Below are positions 61,091 through 64,000 of a DNA stretch of 64,000 nucleotides, piece after piece (the stretch's first letter is position 1; every line of letters begins with the position of its first letter). Under the pieces are notes generated by a model that worked only from the letters and a program-made list of their open reading frames with translations, had not been told where the DNA came from and made no database searches. A program made the position numbers and the translations under genes. This DNA comes from Ricordea florida (taxonomy: Eukaryota; Cnidaria; Anthozoa; Corallimorpharia; Ricordeidae): the NCBI GenBank assembly GCA_949710005.1, contig OX453287.1, positions 9,745,016-9,809,015 of the forward strand, read 5' to 3'.

Positions 61091-61652
61091 TTCTACAACG
61101 ATTGTTACAGCATTGCTTTCTTGATACATTACATTGATTACAATCCTGAACGATGTCACGCATGGTCTGACGACGGCGACGACGACCAGGTACCAAGTGA
61201 TGCTTGACAAAAGCTTCCACATGAGCATCGTTGGCTTGCTTATTCTTGGGGGTGAACGATTGTTCGATGGCTTTCATACTCTTCCCTCTCGTTCGAAAAT
61301 ACAAATAATACAGACAATAATATCCACATGCAAAGGAGTTGAGGGATTGTAGAGATGCCTTGTTACGTATGGTTCTTTTCTTGCCTTGGCTCAAATACTT
61401 GGTAAAATGGGTAGAATAAAACGAGGGTGGAAATCCATAGCTATCAAAAAATTCACTCTTGGTCTTATCTGGAAAATACATGGCACTCCAATGTTCTCCT
61501 GGTTGACTAGCAGAATCCGTGTTGGCAATAAGAGAGGCAGGATAAGTAGGTATTCGACGAGGCAGTCGGTTACTTGGAAACACGCCCAAAATTGTCGAAG
61601 CAATACATGGATCACTCATACTTAGTGTTCTCAACTTGTTGGTATACAACAT
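61086..61652 (-). CDS. Adenain-like cysteine protease, 188 aa
   Basis: An intact ATG frame with the order of adenovirus-type maturation proteases: His54 in PGEHWSAMYF, Asp70 in EFFDSYG, Gln102 in SLQSLNSF and Cys109 in FACGYYC. Such enzymes cleave capsid precursors. The C-terminus is basic and Cys-rich (RRRRRQTMRD; CNQCNVSRKQCCNNRCRK), which could bind DNA, known to stimulate adenain. It starts three bases after the end of the capsid gene on the same strand. All expected catalytic residues are present. A homologue was not found in Polinton 1. Confidence 0.9.
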   Translation of the reverse strand: MLYTNKLRTLSMSDPCIASTILGVFPSNRLPRRIPTYPASLIANTDSASQPGEHWSAMYFPDKTKSEFFDSYGFPPSFYSTHFTKYLSQGKKRTIRNKASLQSLNSFACGYYCLYYLYFRTRGKSMKAIEQSFTPKNKQANDAHVEAFVKHHLVPGRRRRRQTMRDIVQDCNQCNVSRKQCCNNRCRK

Positions 61653-61655
61653 GAT

Positions 61656-62902
61656 TTAAGCCAGGTTGTAGGTCACGTTCTTGTCAGCATCAATTTCCAT
61701 CACATCCACATACTCTGCATAGACAATCATCGTCAGTACTGTGTTGGTGGGATCTGAGAACAGCCCTTTTATGCTGACTTGGCCTTTGTATTCCGGGTGC
61801 ATATGAACCGCTGCACCGCTTCCATCAGGGGTTAAATCCCACATGAACAGAGCAAATCCGTCAAACCAATTGTTTCTGCTTATTTGCAGTCCAGGACCTC
61901 GGTGCATGTGACCGCTTCCCAAGAGCAGTGAATTGTAACCATTCACGTTCCCGTTGTCATCCAACTCAATGGCTGATGTGGGATATTCTTCGCCATTGAC
62001 TAGCAGCTTCAGGGTCTTCAATCCAAACAACTGAAAATTAAAAGGGTTTTGACCCATGTTTCCCACATAGGCATCGTTTCGCACCAAGCCAATCACAACA
62101 CGCCTGGGTATTTTGCCCAAGAACAGATCGTTTCTCTGAAAGCTGGATTGTCCACTGGCAATGTTGTAGGCTTGCACATCCCCTCTTTCCAAATTGTACA
62201 GGGCAGGTCTGGGGAGGCTTCCTTTCACTCTGCCTGTCATGATTTTGAGATGTTGTAGACGCACAGAATCATTGATTTTCACATATCGCACCACAAATTC
62301 ACAGTCCAGGATTTGCAGTTTTTCGGCACCAGTAGTTGACAAGAGACAGAAGGCTTCATTGTGGATGTCAATGCGAATGTTCATGTTCACATCCCCCACC
62401 AGGTACTTGTCTGTGTGGAACAGAGCATGAGCAGGAGTCCCTTGCATTTCAGTTGTCTTTCCACCAAGTTTGGCACAGCAGCCCCTTGACTAGCTCCTGT
62501 TGTTTCCGTCAAGTTGAATTTTCCTGATTGATCAATATACCACAAGATACAAGTCAGGTACGATTGAGCACTGCCTGGGTCGTAATTCAACAGATTTTCA
62601 ATGTACGCTTTGTAAGCATAAGTGTCATTTTGCTGAGTGACCAAGGTATTGTTGAGCTTGATGGACATCTGTTTGATGATGCTGTGCATGAAATTGTTGA
62701 TCGGAATGCATTTCTTGTCATCCAAATCATCGCCATTGGCTTTGGTGACTTTGAGCTGGACCTTTAAATAACACTTGGATAGATCAATGTAGTCATGGGT
62801 TGTTTCAATGTTAAATTCAATGGGACTGCCACGTTGAATTCTTGATTCCGGGTGATACGACTGCCAACGTCCACTCAGCACACTTGTATCCGTGGGAGGT
62901 AA
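61656..62902 (-). pseudogene. Major capsid protein of the second Polinton, frameshifted and 5' truncated
   Basis: Two overlapping frames make up one double jelly-roll capsid protein. The N-terminal part (62902 down to about 62450; SGRWQSYHPESRIQ, YIDLSKCYLKVQLKV) and the C-terminal part (about 62450 to 61656; GQSSFQRNDLFLGKIPRRVV, GYNSLLLGSGHMHRGPGLQI) are joined by a single-base slip near 62447. The gene has no start codon because the R repeat begins at 62903, within or just before the first codons. Sequence style resembles classical metazoan Polinton capsids and differs from that of Polinton 1. Confidence 0.85.
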
Positions 62903-63962
62903 TTCCTCGCGAAGCGAGGCCGAAGGCCGAGCGTAGCGAGGTTACTAATCGTGTCGGTTCCGGTTCAGACCACGTGGCTCGCAAGCCCGAGTAAATCGAG
63001 CCGAGAGTTTTTATATATGTATATATATATATATATATATCTATATTTTAAAGGTGTCCGTTCGCAGGCCAGGTTACCTGGCAATAGTAACGCACTTGAG
63101 AACTGCTGAATTTCCGCCATTATTCGGTGATGCCTTTTTGAAAGTAATGGAAATTTTGTGGAAATCGATTTCACTCGTCCTGGAAGAACATCCCAGCAAG
63201 ATGATCTCCGAGATATTCAAGAAAGATTAGCTCGAGATCGTCGCCGAGTAAGTTCGAATACCGTGAAAATCAACACGGGGAGAGCACGACTCAAAGCCGG
63301 GATAGAGAAACGACAGCAGGGAGAATAACAACAGCGAAGACAACAACTGCTCGCTCCAGAAAAAGGCAAACGAAACAGCAGGGAAAAGGACTAGGAATTC
63401 AATCAAGTTAGTTTTGAATTTGAATGTATTATTGATGGAAATAGAGGACATGAGTGAACGATTACATAACGAAATATATTGGCGTAGTACATTTAGCAAA
63501 ACGACTTAGAAGGGACACCGAGTAAGAACGACTTCAACGATTGGAGATATCTCTGGAAAATAATTCTATTAGTCTAAAAACGGAATCAGAAGACGACCAA
63601 CAGATTACAAGAGAATGTAAATAGGTATTTTTCATAATAAAACGATAGCGTTTCCAGTTTGAAGTAATTCCCAACACAGAGAGTTGCAGTTGTTATAGCA
63701 ATCATTTATAACGATGTGATCTGATATCATTGCAACAGTGAAAATATTGTAAATTTTCTTGATCTAGCAGTTCTGTTAAACATTTTCAACAGAATATATA
63801 CCCTGTGTCACTATAAAGTACTGGTTCTGCAATATTATCAGTGATCAATGCGATCATTTCAAAATAAAGCAAATGTGATTACTGAATTCTGAGTAGTATT
63901 TCTCTTTGCTATATATATATGTATGTATTCTCTGATTGAAAGGCTTCAATAATATTGCGTAG
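62903..63962 (+). mobile_element. R repeat, subfamily B, interrupted copy
   Basis: Starts TTCCTCGCGAAGCGAGGCCG inside the capsid gene and proceeds as in the complete copies until GCGTAGAG at 63962, where other copies continue ACAAG. It is cut there by a Polinton terminus. Confidence 0.85.
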
Positions 63963-64000
63963 AGAGAGGGAGAAAAGTACGGTTTTGAGACACAGGAATT
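63963..64000 (+). mobile_element. Left terminus of another Polinton 1-family element
   Basis: The last 38 bases start AGAGAGGGAGAAAAGTACG and match the Polinton 1 TIR with two substitutions over 38 positions. The element continues beyond the window. Confidence 0.85.

Overview
The window looks like accessory, transposon-dominated DNA from an invertebrate animal, possibly a cnidarian or another marine lineage; that guess rests only on the mix of elements. The features that point to a metazoan are a Helentron with a 2A peptide, a DIRS-like retrotransposon, an IS1595-type transposase exon behind an apparent splice acceptor, and Polinton/adintovirus-type elements. I recognise no certain host protein gene.

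Layout: 1-4188 is a satellite of about 22 units of 185-195 bp, each with a tRNA-like B box and an oligo-T run on the minus strand. 5036-11984 is a decayed Helentron (2A, peptidase-like domain, charged 23-residue repeats, DUF6570-like domain, HUH Rep, helicase, APE-type endonuclease), broken by frameshifts and stops. 13226-13681 is the last exon of an ISXO2/IS1595-like (Merlin-type) transposase. 14087-15804 and 32324-34090 are two halves of one decayed DIRS-like element on the minus strand. It was split by a 16,519-bp Polinton at 15805-32323 flanked by the direct repeat GCTTG.

Polinton 1 appears structurally intact. It has long terminal inverted repeats that run into the first codons of two genes, DD35E integrase, protein-primed PolB, FtsK/HerA-type packaging ATPase, double-jelly-roll major capsid protein, and a block of small membrane or coiled-coil proteins likely to be virion components. 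I found no adenain-type protease in it. Twelve of its genes carry a T(C/T)TAAA box 25-30 nt upstream of the ATG, a strikingly uniform promoter signature.

34.66-62.9 kb holds a second element of a different Polinton lineage. One gene block (34.7-40.83 kb) contains a 1.64-kb tandem duplication. A second block (60.36-62.9 kb) encodes ATPase, adenain-like protease and major capsid protein. About 19.5 kb of nested, tandem and inverted copies of a roughly 2.9-kb non-coding repeat (called R here) lies between them. Several genes of this element are frameshifted, and its integrase and PolB are not in the window. It uses ordinary TATA boxes and AATAAA signals rather than the Polinton 1 box. A further R copy at 62.9 kb is cut at 63963 by the first 38 bp of another Polinton terminus closely matching Polinton 1, so that family has been mobile more than once here. 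Smaller nested insertions include a 134-bp MITE with 8-bp target duplications whose empty site is also in the window, and a 96-bp perfect inverted repeat containing a hammerhead-like core.
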